Position numbers and translations under genes: made by a program
Source: an uncultured Alistipes sp.
GTDB lineage: Bacteria; Bacteroidota; Bacteroidia; Bacteroidales; Rikenellaceae
DNA length: 32,468 nt
Direction: 5' to 3'
Assembly: GCA_900542505.1 (NCBI GenBank)
Contig: UQNV01000024.1
Span: forward strand, 1 to 32,468
The notes under the pieces: generated by a model
The model's input: only the letters and a program-made list of their open reading frames with translations
What the model was told of the DNA's origin: nothing
The model's database searches: none
Shown: positions 32,445 to 32,468 of the stretch, one piece after another
Numbering within the stretch: the stretch's first letter is position 1
Layout: each line of letters begins with the position of its first letter

Positions 32445-32468
32445 CTGTCTCTTATACACATCTCCGAG
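32445..32468 (-). other. Nextera Read 2 adapter (library artefact)
   Basis: CTGTCTCTTATACACATCT (32445-32463) is the reverse complement of the Tn5 mosaic end, and CCGAG begins the Nextera Read 2 adapter. Genomic sequence ends at about 32444. Confidence 0.98.

Noticed and set aside
36..32463. Inverted 19-bp repeats at the two ends of the window as transposon ends
   Set aside because: They are Tn5 mosaic ends from library preparation, next to Illumina adapter sequence, not a natural transposon.
1..32468. CRISPR arrays, tRNA or rRNA genes, and insertion-sequence transposases
   Set aside because: No regularly spaced repeats, no tRNA-like cloverleaf with a GGTTCGAATCC-type arm, and no transposase or integrase motifs were seen. 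Short RNA genes could still be missed by eye.

Overview
The window is a stretch of a high-GC Bacteroidales chromosome, most likely Alistipes (Rikenellaceae). The case rests on GC-rich core genes of Bacteroidota type (BamA followed by two Skp/OmpH genes, a GTG-started LolC/E-like permease, menaquinone MenG, SPOR-domain and lipoprotein genes), on promoters of the Bacteroidota form TAnnTTTG in place of -35/-10 boxes, and on the scarcity of Shine-Dalgarno sequences. The species cannot be read from the window. Both ends are untrimmed Illumina Nextera adapter (1-54 and 32445-32468), so biological sequence runs only from about 55 to 32444.

Core part (55 to about 21,500). A minus-strand operon reads YugP-like membrane protease, SGNH hydrolase, MBOAT acyltransferase, PAP2 phosphatase, with start/stop overlaps between the first three. 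A minus-strand SDR dehydrogenase is followed by a plus-strand operon of LolC/E-like permease, menG, a lipoprotein and a SPOR protein, then a small Cys-rich lipoprotein with a clear terminator. A minus operon pdxJ, SGNH hydrolase, cca diverges from nadK. Then uppS, bamA and two ompH/skp genes form the plus-strand envelope-assembly cluster, closed by a strong terminator. An AraC-type regulator, a hexapeptide acetyltransferase and an exported ABM-domain protein follow. A 21-bp bidirectional terminator separates these from purC on the minus strand.

Accessory part (about 21,500 to 32,444). Composition changes from clearly GC-rich to roughly even in the first operon and AT-rich further right. The main content is a four-gene, translationally coupled operon that resembles Wadjet/JetABCD (an SMC-type anti-plasmid complex): kleisin-like JetA, MukE-like JetB, SMC-like ATPase JetC and a short Toprim-fold JetD. 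About 1.2 kb beyond it, on the other strand, lies a protein with an N-terminal P-loop NTPase and a C-terminal TIR-like domain, a plausible second defence gene. Two small exported proteins of unknown role accompany them. The Wadjet-like locus is bracketed by two same-orientation 80-bp copies of the 3' part of one unidentified gene, both now broken, and a further zinc-ribbon gene remnant lies on the left side. This points to a defence island built by repeated insertion downstream of purC.

All identifications come from reading motifs, gene order and composition by eye. No database search was run, and the Wadjet subtype and species are left open.
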